A model generated the notes under the pieces. It was given only the letters and a program-made list of their open reading frames with translations, did no database searches and was not told the DNA's origin. A DNA stretch of 64,000 nt from Rhodomicrobium lacus. GTDB taxonomy: Bacteria > Pseudomonadota > Alphaproteobacteria > Rhizobiales > Rhodomicrobiaceae. The stretch lies in the NCBI RefSeq assembly GCF_003992725.1, contig NZ_RZNF01000012.1, positions 868,001 through 932,000 of the forward strand, given 5' to 3'. Numbering within the stretch: position 1 is the first letter of the stretch; each line of letters begins with the position of its first letter. This document shows, in pieces, positions 47,391 through 58,019 of the stretch. Both the position numbers and the translations under genes were made by a program.

Positions 47391-48482
47391 TCAAGCAGCC
47401 ACGCGTTTTCCGACAACGCCCCTCGCCAGGAGCTCGTCGAACAGCGCGCGATACTGCGCCATGATGGTGGCTTCGGAATAGGTCGTCATGGCCTCTTCCT
47501 TGCCCGCCGCAGCCAGCCGAGCCGCGAAATCGCGGTCTCCGAGCACCTCGCGGAACGCAGCGGCCATCGCGGCCGGGTTTTCGTTCGGCACCAGCAGGCC
47601 CGTCTCGCCGTGGCGGATGAGATGTTCCGGCCCAGGCGAACGCACCGCCACCACCGGCAGCCGGTGCGACCAGCCTTCCAGCACGACATTACCGAACACC
47701 TCGAAACGCGAGGCGCACACGAAGATGTCCGCCGCCGCAAGGAACGGATGCACATTGTCCTGCCAGCCAAGGAAGCGGATGCGGTCATTCAAGTGAAGCT
47801 CGGCCGCAAGCGCGCGAAGCTCCGCCTCGAAGCGGCCCGCGCCCGCCATCCAGAGATACGCGCCCGGCACCTCCGCCAACGCCCGGACGACGAGATCAGG
47901 CCCCTTTTCGTGCTCCATGCGGCCGGTCCATACGATCAGCGGGGCGTCGTCCGGCGTATCGTAGTCGGGGCGGCGCGCCTTGTTCACGCCGAGTTCCAGT
48001 TCAGGCACGAAATTCGGGATGTAAAAGATGCGGTCGTCGCTCCAGCCGCCGCTGCGGAAATAATCGAGGCACCCCGGTGTGTTGCCGATGAGGTAGTCGC
48101 AGCGCGCGTAGTCCTCCAACGCATAATAGCCGCCGAGGCGGGCAACATGCACCCACGGCCCGCGTGGCGTGCGCTTGGTCGCGCGTTCGAGATGCGTCAG
48201 CACGAGGTTTGCGCGGGCTTCCTTCAGGATGCGCGGATATCTGATCGGGGTGACGAGATCGAGCGCCCCGCCGAAAGGCAGGCTGTGTATCTTCACGTTC
48301 GTCTTGCCGAGTTCAGCTTCGGTCCAGCCGCCGCGCTTGACGAGCACGCCATACTGCACGCCTTCCGCCTCCATGGCTTCGACAAGGCGCATCGTGAAGC
48401 GCTGGGCGCCTCCCTTGTGGCGGCTGCCGATAGCCTGCACGAGCCGGAGGGGCTCCATTTTGCTGCGTTGCCAGAACTGCAT
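47391..48482 (-). CDS. Glycosyltransferase family 4-type
   Basis: 363 residues from the ATG at 48482 (GGGGA upstream); starts at 48494 or 48458 are possible. GT-B fold: N-terminal SRHKGGAQRFTMRLVEAM and C-terminal WTGRMEHEKGPDLVVRAL, GWQDNVHPFLAAADIFVCAS, FEVFGNVVLEGWSHRLPVVA with the E-x7-E motif, and HGETGLLVP. Likely adds sugars to LPS or another surface glycan; the donor and acceptor cannot be told. Confidence 0.85.
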   Translation of the reverse strand: MQFWQRSKMEPLRLVQAIGSRHKGGAQRFTMRLVEAMEAEGVQYGVLVKRGGWTEAELGKTNVKIHSLPFGGALDLVTPIRYPRILKEARANLVLTHLERATKRTPRGPWVHVARLGGYYALEDYARCDYLIGNTPGCLDYFRSGGWSDDRIFYIPNFVPELELGVNKARRPDYDTPDDAPLIVWTGRMEHEKGPDLVVRALAEVPGAYLWMAGAGRFEAELRALAAELHLNDRIRFLGWQDNVHPFLAAADIFVCASRFEVFGNVVLEGWSHRLPVVAVRSPGPEHLIRHGETGLLVPNENPAAMAAAFREVLGDRDFAARLAAAGKEEAMTTYSEATIMAQYRALFDELLARGVVGKRVAA

Positions 48483-48762
48483 CGTTCCCCGCATGCGCCT
48501 TAGGGTGCGCGTCGGGTAAAATCTGCTCTAAAAGCGGTGAATGCAATTAAAAGCAGCAGTTTTTGGGTGTAAACATCTGTTGATTGCAAGGCTCACGCAA
48601 GTCAGGCTTCAAACGGGGGATCGAACGCGAAGTCGCCGCATCCCGTCACCACAAAATTGTGCAGAGCGGAGACGGAAAGCGTGATTCGCGCCACAGTGTG
48701 TGATTTAACCACCATGAGACTGGTCAGCCCCGGCTGGCGGTATGACATAGCGTGTTTGGTAC

Positions 48763-49869
48763 ATGACAAAGAAAAAACTGCTTCTTCTGCCCGGCGACGG
48801 GATCGGCCCCGAAGTGATGGCCGAAGTCGAACGGGTTCTCGCGTGGCTCAACGAGAGCGGGCGCGCACAATTCGAATATGAGACGGATCTGGTCGGCGGC
48901 TGCGCGTATGACGCGCATGGCGAGGCCATTTCCGATGCCGCGATGGACAAGGCGCATGCGGCGGATGCCGTGATCCTCGGCGCGGTCGGCGGCCCGAAAT
49001 GGGCGAACGTACCCTACGCCCAGCGGCCGGAGGCCGGGCTTCTCCGCCTCCGCAAGGACATGAAGCTGTTCGCCAATCTCCGTCCCGCGATCTGCTATCC
49101 CGCGCTGACCGAGGCGTCGAGCCTGAAGCGCGAGGTGGTCGAGGGGCTCGACCTCATGATCGTGCGCGAGCTGACGGGCGGCGTCTATTTCGGCGAGCCG
49201 AAGGAAATCGTCACCCTGGAAAACGGCGAGCGTCGCGCAGTGGACTCGCAGCTCTATTACGAGCACGAGATCGAGCGTATCGCGCGCGTCGCCTTCGATC
49301 TGGCGCGGGCGCGCGGCAAGCGGCTCGCTTCGGTCGAGAAGCACAACGTGATGCGCACGGGCGTGCTCTGGAAGTCCGTCGTGACCCGCGTTCACGAAGA
49401 CTACAAGGATATCGAGCTGACGCACGTTCTCGCGGACAATTGCGCGATGCAGCTAGTGAAGTGGCCGAAGCAGTTCGACACGATCGTGACCGATAACCTC
49501 TTCGGCGACGTTCTGTCCGACCTCGCGGCGATGTCGACCGGTTCGCTCGGCATGCTTCCTTCCGCCTCGCTCGGCGCGAAGGACGCGAACGGCAGGCGTC
49601 CGGCGCTTTACGAGCCGGTGCATGGCTCCGCGCCTGACATCGCGGGCAAGGGCATCGCCAACCCCATCGCCACGATCGGAAGCCTTGGCATGGCGTTGCG
49701 CTATTCCTTCGACCTCGGCAAGGAGGCGGACTTCCTCGACGCGGCCATCGCTGGCGTGCTCGCGAAGGGGCTTCGCACCCCGGACATCATGCAGGACGGC
49801 AAGACGAAGATCGGAACGGCGGAAATGGGCGAGGCCATCGTCGGCGAACTGAAGCGGCTTGCGGCGTAG
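48763..49869 (+). CDS. leuB: 3-isopropylmalate dehydrogenase
   Basis: 368 residues. Motifs: [101 protein letters not shown]. Uses NAD in leucine synthesis. The upstream gap (48483-48762) is AT-rich and should hold its promoter; no attenuator was seen. Confidence 0.96.
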   Translation: MTKKKLLLLPGDGIGPEVMAEVERVLAWLNESGRAQFEYETDLVGGCAYDAHGEAISDAAMDKAHAADAVILGAVGGPKWANVPYAQRPEAGLLRLRKDMKLFANLRPAICYPALTEASSLKREVVEGLDLMIVRELTGGVYFGEPKEIVTLENGERRAVDSQLYYEHEIERIARVAFDLARARGKRLASVEKHNVMRTGVLWKSVVTRVHEDYKDIELTHVLADNCAMQLVKWPKQFDTIVTDNLFGDVLSDLAAMSTGSLGMLPSASLGAKDANGRRPALYEPVHGSAPDIAGKGIANPIATIGSLGMALRYSFDLGKEADFLDAAIAGVLAKGLRTPDIMQDGKTKIGTAEMGEAIVGELKRLAA

Positions 49870-49977
49870 CGCCGATCGGCGCGCATCCGTCTCGACGGGC
49901 GGAACCGTCTTACACTGCGGAGGTTCGCGCCTTTCGGCGCGGACCGCTTCCATGGGCAGCGGGAAGGAGATGAGGTG

Positions 49978-50772
49978 ATGGCGGATCACTTCAGTCTTAT
50001 CGGTTTCAAGGCGGCTTCGGCCGAAGATCTGTCGGCGCTTGTCAGCAGCCTCCTTGAACAAGGCGGCGACAAGGAGCCTTGCCCCGTCGGCTATTATCAC
50101 AGGCTGAGACTGCCCGTTGGACCCGAACTCTGGGTTCACATGCAGAAGGCGGCCGAGAACGATCCCGATCCTTATATCGCCGTTGGCATCACGCCGTTTT
50201 TCGAGGGCGAGGGGCGCACGCCCATTCGCGTTCGCGCTTTGCGGCAGCGCCCGGACGACAATCTGTTCGAGGGGGCGTTCTATGTGGAACTCGGGCCGAC
50301 CATCGCGCTGATCGACGTGGTCGATTTCGCTCGCTTTGCCGGGAAGCGCGTGCCGTTCATGGCCATAGCGCAGATCGTTGCCTTCCCTCACGAACTGGCC
50401 GTTTACGAAAACGAAGCCGCCTTCGAAGCCACGCAGGCCGACAAGGACGTGAAATTCACGCCGCGCTCGTTCCTCGCAAGCGGCCTTTTCACCGGCGGCG
50501 GCGATAGCGAGATCGTGTTCCTTGATCCGGAGGCGGAAGACTTCCGCGCCCCTGCTCGCGCCTTCCTGACGGGCGAGGTGCAGAAGACGGAACGCCGCCA
50601 GAACCCCGTTACCGGCCAGGAATTCACCTGGGCCGTGATAGGAACGGCGGGCGGCACCTTCGACCTCGTCGCCGACGACGCCATCCTCCAGCAGCCTCTC
50701 GAACCCGGCATGATCGTCGAGGGAGAATTCTGGTTGTGCGGGCGCCTGATAGAGATCTTCGGCGCGGCTTGA
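49978..50772 (+). CDS. Conserved hypothetical protein
   Basis: 264 residues from the second of two tandem ATGs, with AGGAG-type site upstream. Acidic and soluble, with repeats of beta strands (LPVGPELWVHMQKAAEND, LGPTIALIDVVDFARFAG, IVEGEFWLCGRLIE). No membrane segment and no known domain. Probably an alphaproteobacterial protein of unknown role; it is not clearly in an operon with leuB. Confidence 0.6.
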   Translation: MADHFSLIGFKAASAEDLSALVSSLLEQGGDKEPCPVGYYHRLRLPVGPELWVHMQKAAENDPDPYIAVGITPFFEGEGRTPIRVRALRQRPDDNLFEGAFYVELGPTIALIDVVDFARFAGKRVPFMAIAQIVAFPHELAVYENEAAFEATQADKDVKFTPRSFLASGLFTGGGDSEIVFLDPEAEDFRAPARAFLTGEVQKTERRQNPVTGQEFTWAVIGTAGGTFDLVADDAILQQPLEPGMIVEGEFWLCGRLIEIFGAA

Positions 50773-50802
50773 TTCGCCTCAGGAATTAGCAAACCACTTC
50801 TT

Positions 50803-50831
50803 TTGTGTATGCACGGGTGTACATTACACAA
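50803..50831 (+). promoter_or_regulatory. Inverted repeat upstream of vapBC
   Basis: TTGTGTA (50803-50809) and TACACAA (50825-50831) are perfect inverted arms with a 15-bp centre, 30 bp ahead of the antitoxin gene. VapBC complexes usually bind such repeats to repress their own operon. The binding itself is inferred. Confidence 0.55.
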
Positions 50832-50860
50832 GGGCAAAGTGATTCGCGCGGTGGGGGCTC

Positions 50861-51073
50861 ATGCGGACAAATATCGATCTCGACGACACGCTTATCGACG
50901 AAGTCATGCGCGTCGCGAACGTTAAAACGAAAAAGGAAGCCGTGCATCTCGCCATGCGGGAGTTCCTGAAGGCGAAGAAGAAGAAAAATCTTTTCGAGTT
51001 GGCCGGAAAGATCGATTTCGACGCCCATTTCGATCACACCGGCTTCCGGCACACGCGCTACGATGCTGATTGA
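50861..51073 (+). CDS. VapB-type antitoxin
   Basis: 70 residues. The N-terminus MRTNIDLDDTLIDEVMRVAN, then KTKKEAVHLAMREFLKA is a ribbon-helix-helix of the VapB family that accompanies PIN toxins. The C-terminal part would wrap the toxin. It overlaps the toxin gene by 11 bases. Confidence 0.88.
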   Translation: MRTNIDLDDTLIDEVMRVANVKTKKEAVHLAMREFLKAKKKKNLFELAGKIDFDAHFDHTGFRHTRYDAD

Positions 51074-51479
51074 CACCAGCACGCTCGTCGCTCTTTTCCG
51101 TGATCGCACGGGCACGGTATCGCGCGCGCTCCAGGCCGTGCTCGAAGGGCGCGACTACTACCTGACGCGCTTCACGCAGACGGAGCTTCTCGCCGGTGCG
51201 CGCGATGAGGTGGAGTGGCTCAAGCTGGCCGATTATCTTGCCGATCAGGATTATGTCGAGGCCGGCATGGATACGTGGGCCTTGGCCGCGCGACTTGCTT
51301 TCGACCTCCGGCGCGAAGGACTACCCGTTCCGGGCGCGCCAACCTGCTGCATCGCGGCGATCGCCATCGAAAACGGCATGACGCTTCTGCATAACGACGC
51401 CGATTTCGTCACCGTTGCGAAAATCAGTGCGCTGAAGCATCTGCCGTTTGAAATGCTTGGCGCGGCGCGGGTCATCTGA
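51063..51479 (+). CDS. VapC-type PIN-domain ribonuclease toxin
   Basis: 138 residues. PIN acidic residues: MLIDTSTLVALF (Asp4), TELLAGARDEVE (Glu near 40), and a late HNDADFVTVAK (Asp near 115); a CIAAIAIENG stretch stands where a third acid is often found. Together with the gene before it this is a vapBC pair in the host flank, not in the prophage. Confidence 0.88.
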   Translation: MLIDTSTLVALFRDRTGTVSRALQAVLEGRDYYLTRFTQTELLAGARDEVEWLKLADYLADQDYVEAGMDTWALAARLAFDLRREGLPVPGAPTCCIAAIAIENGMTLLHNDADFVTVAKISALKHLPFEMLGAARVI

Positions 51480-51541
51480 CGCACCGCTTTGCTTCTTCCG
51501 TCGCACGACGGCGGCCACGAAGGCCACCGCCATCTTGAAAG

Positions 51542-52771
<1,230 letters not shown>

Positions 52772-53094
52772 TTCGGGCTCTTCGCGGATGTGGGGCGCTT
52801 GCGCGCACGCTTGCTTCGTCCGGCGAACGGCTCGCGGACGAGGGGAAAACATGCCGATACAAAACCCCATGTCGGCGCGAATGGGAAGACGATTCTGACG
52901 TGTCGCCAGGTTGAGTCCTTGCCCCGAAATCAGGGGGCGACGTTTTTGATTGAAATCAACAGGATGGACTCACTGAAATACTCAGGTTGCTGGTATACAA
53001 AAGACCTTCAACAATCGATCAAAGGTGTGTCCGCAATGCATCATAGGCGCCGCCTACGTGGCGGCGTAAGTCATTCTGATTCTTGTTGGTATTT
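52772..53094. other. Intergenic region argG-omp
   Basis: AT-rich, with no supported gene. A hairpin CGCCGCC-tacgt-GGCGGCG lies at 53048-53066 and could end a transcript or act as a regulator. The divergent argG promoter should lie near 52800-52900 but no clear boxes were chosen. Confidence 0.45.
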
Positions 53095-53122
53095 TTGACG
53101 CAAGTTTTAGTTGAATTATATC
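53095..53122 (+). promoter_or_regulatory. Promoter of the outer membrane protein gene
   Basis: TTGACG (53095-53100), 16-bp spacer, TATATC (53117-53122). Transcription would start near 53129, leaving an untranslated leader of about 97 bases, a length common for outer membrane protein messages controlled after transcription. Confidence 0.6.
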
Positions 53123-53225
53123 ACCCTGCTCTGCAATCGCGGGTTAGTAATCACCCGATTTTCCCGAAGCTAAACATTGGATTTGCGCATGGCGTGCGTG
53201 CCAATATCGGCTTTGGGGGAATTTT

Positions 53226-54005
53226 ATGAAAAAGATTTTGTTGGGTGCGGCGAGTGTCGTTGCGTTCTCGTCGTCGGCTTTCGCGGCCGATCTTTACAAG
53301 GGCGGCAGCCTGAAGGATGCGCCGGTTTACGAAGCGCCCGCGACCTGGACCGGCTTCTACGTTGGCGCGCATGGCGGCTATGCCTGGAACTCGATCGATT
53401 TTCCCGGGACGCCATCTCACGCAAAAGGCGGTGCGCCGCGCCCCGATCTTGAAGGCGGCTTCGTTGGCGGCCAGATTGGCTACAATTATCAGTACGACAA
53501 GATCGTCGTGGGCGTTGTTGCCGACATTTCTGCCGCGAACCTCGAAAAGACCGTCGATGACGGCGGCACACTCAGTGAAACCGCCAAAATCGACAGATTT
53601 AATACCGTCCGCGCAATAATTGGTTACTCGTTCGGCAAGTGGCTTCCTTACGGTACGGTCGGCTATGGTTGGGCGAACGTCTCTTATCGCCATGATTGCC
53701 CCGCTGATCCCAATGTAAACCCGTACAGCGGCTGCGCTAAAACCACTTACGCAGCCCGTTCGTCCAGCGATGAACAGTCAATCGGTGGACTAGTTTATGG
53801 TGGCGGCTTGAAATACGCTATCAACGAAAAGTTTTCGGTCGGAGCCGAATACCTTCGGTTCGATCCTGCTGACGAAACCTTCTCATACAACGCTTACGCG
53901 AAATGGGGACCGTCCAAAGGCAAGATTGAAACCGAGACTGACACTGTGAAGGTGTCCGTCGACTACAAGGTCTTCGGCGGCAGCGTTTACGAGCCCTTGA
54001 AATAG
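53226..54005 (+). CDS. Outer membrane beta-barrel protein, Omp25/RopB type
   Basis: 259 residues. Signal peptide residues 1-20 (KKILLGAASVVAFSSSAFA), then WTGFYVGAHGGYAWNSIDF, GGFVGGQIGYNYQYDKIVVG, RFNTVRAIIGYSFGKWLPYG, GGLKYAINEKFSVGAEYLRF and a final KVSVDYKVFG. Normal length for the family. A prophage-borne relative is at 35333. Own promoter and terminator. Confidence 0.9.
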   Translation: MKKILLGAASVVAFSSSAFAADLYKGGSLKDAPVYEAPATWTGFYVGAHGGYAWNSIDFPGTPSHAKGGAPRPDLEGGFVGGQIGYNYQYDKIVVGVVADISAANLEKTVDDGGTLSETAKIDRFNTVRAIIGYSFGKWLPYGTVGYGWANVSYRHDCPADPNVNPYSGCAKTTYAARSSSDEQSIGGLVYGGGLKYAINEKFSVGAEYLRFDPADETFSYNAYAKWGPSKGKIETETDTVKVSVDYKVFGGSVYEPLK

Positions 54006-54031
54006 TCCGCGACCCCATCCGGACTTCGGAA

Positions 54032-54060
54032 GCGGCGCCTCGCGGCGCCGCCTTTTGTTT
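54032..54060 (+). terminator. Rho-independent terminator after omp
   Basis: GCGGCGCC (54032-54039) pairs with GGCGCCGC (54044-54051) around TCGC, followed by CTTTTGTTT. It ends the outer membrane protein message 27 bp after its stop. Confidence 0.88.
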
Positions 54061-54224
54061 CCGTGTGAGGCTACGACGGCACGATGCGGGCACACGCCCG
54101 CGTCGCCACCGGCGGCCCGTTTCGGCGAAGGGACCGCCGTCCCACCGAACGCCGCGCCGCACAACCACGCCGCCGCCCACAGCTCCCGCCACCACCTCTC
54201 TGGACATCGCGTGGCTGGGCGTCC

Positions 54225-55832
54225 ATGTTATCGCCCATGCAGGCGGAGCTTCTCTCGAACATCGCGGAATTCACAGTCTCGGAGCTTTCCTTCGCCATCA
54301 AGCGCACGGTGGAGGATGCATATGGTCTCGTGCGCCTGCGCGGCGAAATTTCAGGCTATCGCGGCCAGCACAGCTCCGGCCACGCCTATCTCTGCCTCAA
54401 GGACGACAAGGCGCGCATCGACGCGGTGATCTGGCGCGGCACATTCAATCACCTCAAGTTCAAGCCCGAGGAAGGGCTTGAGGTCATCGTAACCGGGCGT
54501 GTCACCACCTTTCCCGGCAAGTCGAGCTACCAGATCGTCATCGAACAGCTGGAACCGGCGGGCGCGGGTGCGCTCATGGCGCTGCTCGAAGAGCGCAAGA
54601 AGAAGCTCGCCGCTGAAGGGCTGTTCGATGAGGACCGCAAGCGCCCGCTGCCGTTCTGGCCGCAGGTGGTCGGCATCGTGACGTCGCCGACGGGCGCGGT
54701 CATCCGCGACATGCTGCACGGCTTCACCGAGCGCTGCCCGACGCGCGTCATCGTCTGGCCCGTGCGCGTTCAGGGCGACACCTGTGGCGCGGAGGTTTCG
54801 GCGGCGATCCGGGGCTTCAACGCGCTCGACGGCTTCGGCCCGCTGCCGAGGCCCGATCTGCTTATCGTCGCGCGCGGTGGCGGCAGCCTCGAAGACCTAT
54901 GGGGCTTCAACGAGGAAGCCGTGGTGCGCGCCGCCGCCGAAAGCGCGATCCCGCTGATTTCCGCCGTCGGTCACGAGACGGACTGGACGCTGATCGACCT
55001 CGTCGCCGACGCCCGGGCGCCGACGCCCACGAAGGCCGCCGAGTGGGCCGTGCCGAAGCACGCCGATCTCATCCTCCGCCTCGCGGAGTGCATCGAACGC
55101 GCGCGGCGCTGCGTCCGCCGCAACCTCGAACAGCTGCGAGCGGAGTTTCGCGGCGCGGAACGCGGCCTCCCGCGTCCGCATACGCTTCTTCAGGTGCCGC
55201 GCCAACGTCTCGACACGGCGGGCGCGCGGCTCGGGCAGGCGCTCATCTATTTCACGGAGCGCTCGCGCGGACGTTTCGAACGCTCCGCCGTGCGGCTTTC
55301 ACCGCGCCTCGTCGCGCGGCCTGTCGTCGAGGCGCGCGAGCGTCTGGGCCGCGCCGCCACCTTCAACGCGCGGGCCTTCCGCGATGTGATCGTCCGCAAA
55401 CGCGAGCGCTGGACCGTTCGCGCCGAACGGCTCAATGCGGGCCTCCTCGCCACGCCGACGCAACGCGGGATCGAGCGGCTGCTTGGGCTTGCCGCCCGCG
55501 CCGATCAGGCCGTGACAAACCTCGCCCAGCGCCACCGGCAGCGTGTTGCCGCGCTCGGACAGCTTCTTCAAAGCCTCGGCCACAAGAGCGTGCTGGAACG
55601 CGGCTTCGCGCTCGTGCGGGGAGCGGACGGTCGGGTGATACGCCGCGCCGCATCGGTGCCCGGTGCCGCCGCCCTTGACATCGAATTCGCGGATGGTCAC
55701 GTTCGGGCTCATGGGGCCGCAGCCGATGCGCGAGCCGAGCCTGCGCCAACGCGCCGACGCCCGGCCACGCAACCGCAACCATCGCGGCGCGCGACTTCCA
55801 GAGACAAGGACGGGCAGGGTACGCTGCTCTAG
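54225..55832 (+). CDS. xseA: Exodeoxyribonuclease VII large subunit
   Basis: 535 residues from the ATG at 54225. N-terminal OB domain (FTVSELSFAIKRTVEDAYG, VRLRGEISGYRGQHSSGHAY), catalytic core (VGIVTSPTGAVIRDMLHGF, LIVARGGGSLEDLWGFNEE, SAVGHETDWTLIDLVAD), then a long coiled-coil region and a C-terminal RGFALVRGADGRVI segment. Degrades single-stranded DNA in repair. Confidence 0.94.
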   Translation: MLSPMQAELLSNIAEFTVSELSFAIKRTVEDAYGLVRLRGEISGYRGQHSSGHAYLCLKDDKARIDAVIWRGTFNHLKFKPEEGLEVIVTGRVTTFPGKSSYQIVIEQLEPAGAGALMALLEERKKKLAAEGLFDEDRKRPLPFWPQVVGIVTSPTGAVIRDMLHGFTERCPTRVIVWPVRVQGDTCGAEVSAAIRGFNALDGFGPLPRPDLLIVARGGGSLEDLWGFNEEAVVRAAAESAIPLISAVGHETDWTLIDLVADARAPTPTKAAEWAVPKHADLILRLAECIERARRCVRRNLEQLRAEFRGAERGLPRPHTLLQVPRQRLDTAGARLGQALIYFTERSRGRFERSAVRLSPRLVARPVVEARERLGRAATFNARAFRDVIVRKRERWTVRAERLNAGLLATPTQRGIERLLGLAARADQAVTNLAQRHRQRVAALGQLLQSLGHKSVLERGFALVRGADGRVIRRAASVPGAAALDIEFADGHVRAHGAAADARAEPAPTRRRPATQPQPSRRATSRDKDGQGTLL

Positions 55833-55843
55833 GGACGACAGAG

Positions 55844-56068
55844 ATGAATCGCATGGAGCGCCCTTTCGCCTTCGGGCAGGAGGCAAAAATCCGCTACCTC
55901 GACGGCGAGTTCCAGGTGCTGAAGCACGGCGCCTATGTGAAGTGCGCGGTAACGGGCGAGCCGATCCGCATCGAAGACCTGAAATACTGGAGCGTGGCGT
56001 ATCAGGAGCCGTATATCAACGCGGCGGCCTCGCTGCGTCGTCATCTGGAACGTGCGCGCAGCCGCTGA
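55844..56068 (+). CDS. DUF2093 protein
   Basis: 74 residues. The sequence FAFGQEAKIRYLDGEFQVLK, GAYVKCAVTGEPIRIEDLKY, WSVAYQEPYINA is that of the DUF2093 family, restricted mainly to alphaproteobacteria and often encoded after xseA. Function unknown. Supports the taxonomic placement. Confidence 0.9.
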   Translation: MNRMERPFAFGQEAKIRYLDGEFQVLKHGAYVKCAVTGEPIRIEDLKYWSVAYQEPYINAAASLRRHLERARSR

Positions 56069-56117
56069 GACGCGTGCGACGGCGTCCGCTTGAATAACTT
56101 ATCATCCGGGTGATGCG

Positions 56118-56795
56118 GTGAGCGACGAGGCATCGGAAACATGGCCTGTAGGACCGCTGAACAGAATCCGGCGGGGCGATCGCGCGGATTATGACCGCGA
56201 CGCCGTAAACGCTGTGCTCGATGAAGGGTTGACGGCCCATGTCGGCTTCGTCGACGGTGACCGCCCGGTCGTCGTGCCGATGTTTTACGGTCGCATTCAC
56301 GATACCCTTTATCTGCACGGCTCGAACGGCACGCGGATCGCGAGGAAGCTCGGCAAGGGCGCGCCCGTTTGCCTCACGGTGACGCTTCTCGACGGGCTCG
56401 TCGTGGCGCGCTCCGCGTTTCACATGTCGGCGAATTTCCGCTCCGTGGTTCTGCATGGCCGCGCCGACCTCGTGACCGACGCCTCGGAAGCTTCGCGCGC
56501 GCTCGCCGCCATCACCGACCACGCCTTTCCCGGGCGCTGGGCCGAAGTCCGCCCGATGCTTGAAAAGGAATTGCGCGCTACAGCCGTTCTGCGCGTGACC
56601 GTGGAGGCCGCCTCGCTCAAGCACCGCAACGCGCCGCCGAAAGATGACGAGGCAGACATGGCGTTGCCCATCTGGGCAGGCGTCGTTTCGCTCGACACGC
56701 GCGCCACGGCAGCGACCGACGAAACATGCCCACCGGATGTGCCCTTGCCGCCGTCGGTCGAGGCGATGCTGAAGCGGCGCGACGCGGGCCTTTAG
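56118..56795 (+). CDS. Pyridoxamine 5'-phosphate oxidase-like FMN-binding protein
   Basis: 225 residues, GTG start. AHVGFVDGDRPVVVPMFYG, then YLHGSNGTRIARKLGKGAPV and HGRADLVTDASEA resemble the split-barrel flavin reductases/PNPOx-like family. It may bind FMN or heme. Its substrate cannot be told. Confidence 0.8.
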   Translation: MSDEASETWPVGPLNRIRRGDRADYDRDAVNAVLDEGLTAHVGFVDGDRPVVVPMFYGRIHDTLYLHGSNGTRIARKLGKGAPVCLTVTLLDGLVVARSAFHMSANFRSVVLHGRADLVTDASEASRALAAITDHAFPGRWAEVRPMLEKELRATAVLRVTVEAASLKHRNAPPKDDEADMALPIWAGVVSLDTRATAATDETCPPDVPLPPSVEAMLKRRDAGL

Positions 56796-56876
56796 ATTCG
56801 GCCTGCGTTAAATCGGGCTCGATTGAACCCGGACAGGCCGATCCGCTTCGCACTTTTCCGGACCCGCTTGAGCAGT

Positions 56877-58019
56877 CTACCGCAAGCGTGCAGCGACGGC
56901 AGTCATCAACGCGGCCTGGTCTTCCGCACGAAACCGCACGTCGATGGGAAGGGCCGCCGCGGCGTCACGAAGTTCTGCCACCGCGCCGGAACCGCCTTTC
57001 AGCCGCGCCCTGTCCTTCTCGGTCGTGAGAAGCCGCGCGCCCAACTCGCGCGATCGAAGAAGCAGCGCCCGCGCATCGCCTTCCGTGAAAGGATGATGAT
57101 CCGGGAACGCCCGCGCCTCCGCCACCGCAATGCCCGCATCTTTCAGCGTGGTGAAGAATTTGCCGGGTCTCCCGATGCCGCAAAAGGCGAGCACCGGCTG
57201 CGAAAGAAGCGCGTCGTCGACCACCGGCACGATTTCCGCGCGAAAGAGCGGCTTGTCCGCGCGCATAAGCCTCTCGTCGCCCGGAAAAGGAGCAGCGGCC
57301 GCGCCTGCGCCGAGAACGACGATGGCATCGGCGCGAGCGAGTTGGGCATCGAGCGGCGCGCGGAGCGGCCCCATCGGAAACACGCGCGCGTTACCGATGC
57401 CCGCGCCGCCATCCACCACCACGAGGCAGAAATCCTTAGCGAGGGACGGGTTCTGAAACCCGTCATCCATGATGATGAGGTCAGGCGCGGTTTTGCCGGG
57501 TGGCTCGCATCGTGGCGTCGTGCTTGCCACCGCAGTCAGGGAGTCCCTATCGTTGAAACCGTGTGCGGTCGATCCGTCGGAAGCCGCCGGCAAGGGCTCG
57601 CTCCGGCCGCCGCCCATCGCCTCGATGAACCGGGCGCCCGCTTGCCGGTCCCGGCTCACGACTGTCGGCGCGTTGCGGGCCAGCAGGAGCGGCTCGTCCC
57701 CAACCCGCTCCGCGTTGTCTTCCTCACCATCGACAAGATAAGGCCCGCGCTCGCTGCCTCCGTAGCCGCGCGTGAGAAAGGCAGGCTGCCGACCGATCCC
57801 CCGAAGCAGGGCGGCGAGTTTCAGCGAGACGGGTGTCTTGCCCGCGCCGCCCATCGTGAAATTGCCGACGCAGATAACGGGGAGAGCGCTTTGATAAGGG
57901 GTCGCCTTGCGAAACCTGCGCTCGGCGATGCCACCATAAGCGGCAGCCGCAGGCCAGAGGGCCCAGGCTGCGAACGGCGTCTTGACGCCATGCCACCAGC
58001 GGGGTGGCTCAAGGTGCAT
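56877..58019 (-). CDS. lpxK: Tetraacyldisaccharide 4'-kinase
   Basis: 380 residues from the ATG at 58019, which overlaps the waaA-type gene by 11 bases. Motifs: VICVGNFTMGGAGKTPVSL (P-loop), FLTRGYGGSERGP, GDEPLLLAR, DLIIMDDGFQNPSLAKD, CGIGRPGKFFTTL, TEKDRARL. A stretch of about 45 residues (about 130-175) is inserted before the DDGFQN motif, longer than in typical LpxK. Phosphorylates the lipid A disaccharide. Confidence 0.92.
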   Translation of the reverse strand: MHLEPPRWWHGVKTPFAAWALWPAAAAYGGIAERRFRKATPYQSALPVICVGNFTMGGAGKTPVSLKLAALLRGIGRQPAFLTRGYGGSERGPYLVDGEEDNAERVGDEPLLLARNAPTVVSRDRQAGARFIEAMGGGRSEPLPAASDGSTAHGFNDRDSLTAVASTTPRCEPPGKTAPDLIIMDDGFQNPSLAKDFCLVVVDGGAGIGNARVFPMGPLRAPLDAQLARADAIVVLGAGAAAAPFPGDERLMRADKPLFRAEIVPVVDDALLSQPVLAFCGIGRPGKFFTTLKDAGIAVAEARAFPDHHPFTEGDARALLLRSRELGARLLTTEKDRARLKGGSGAVAELRDAAAALPIDVRFRAEDQAALMTAVAARLR

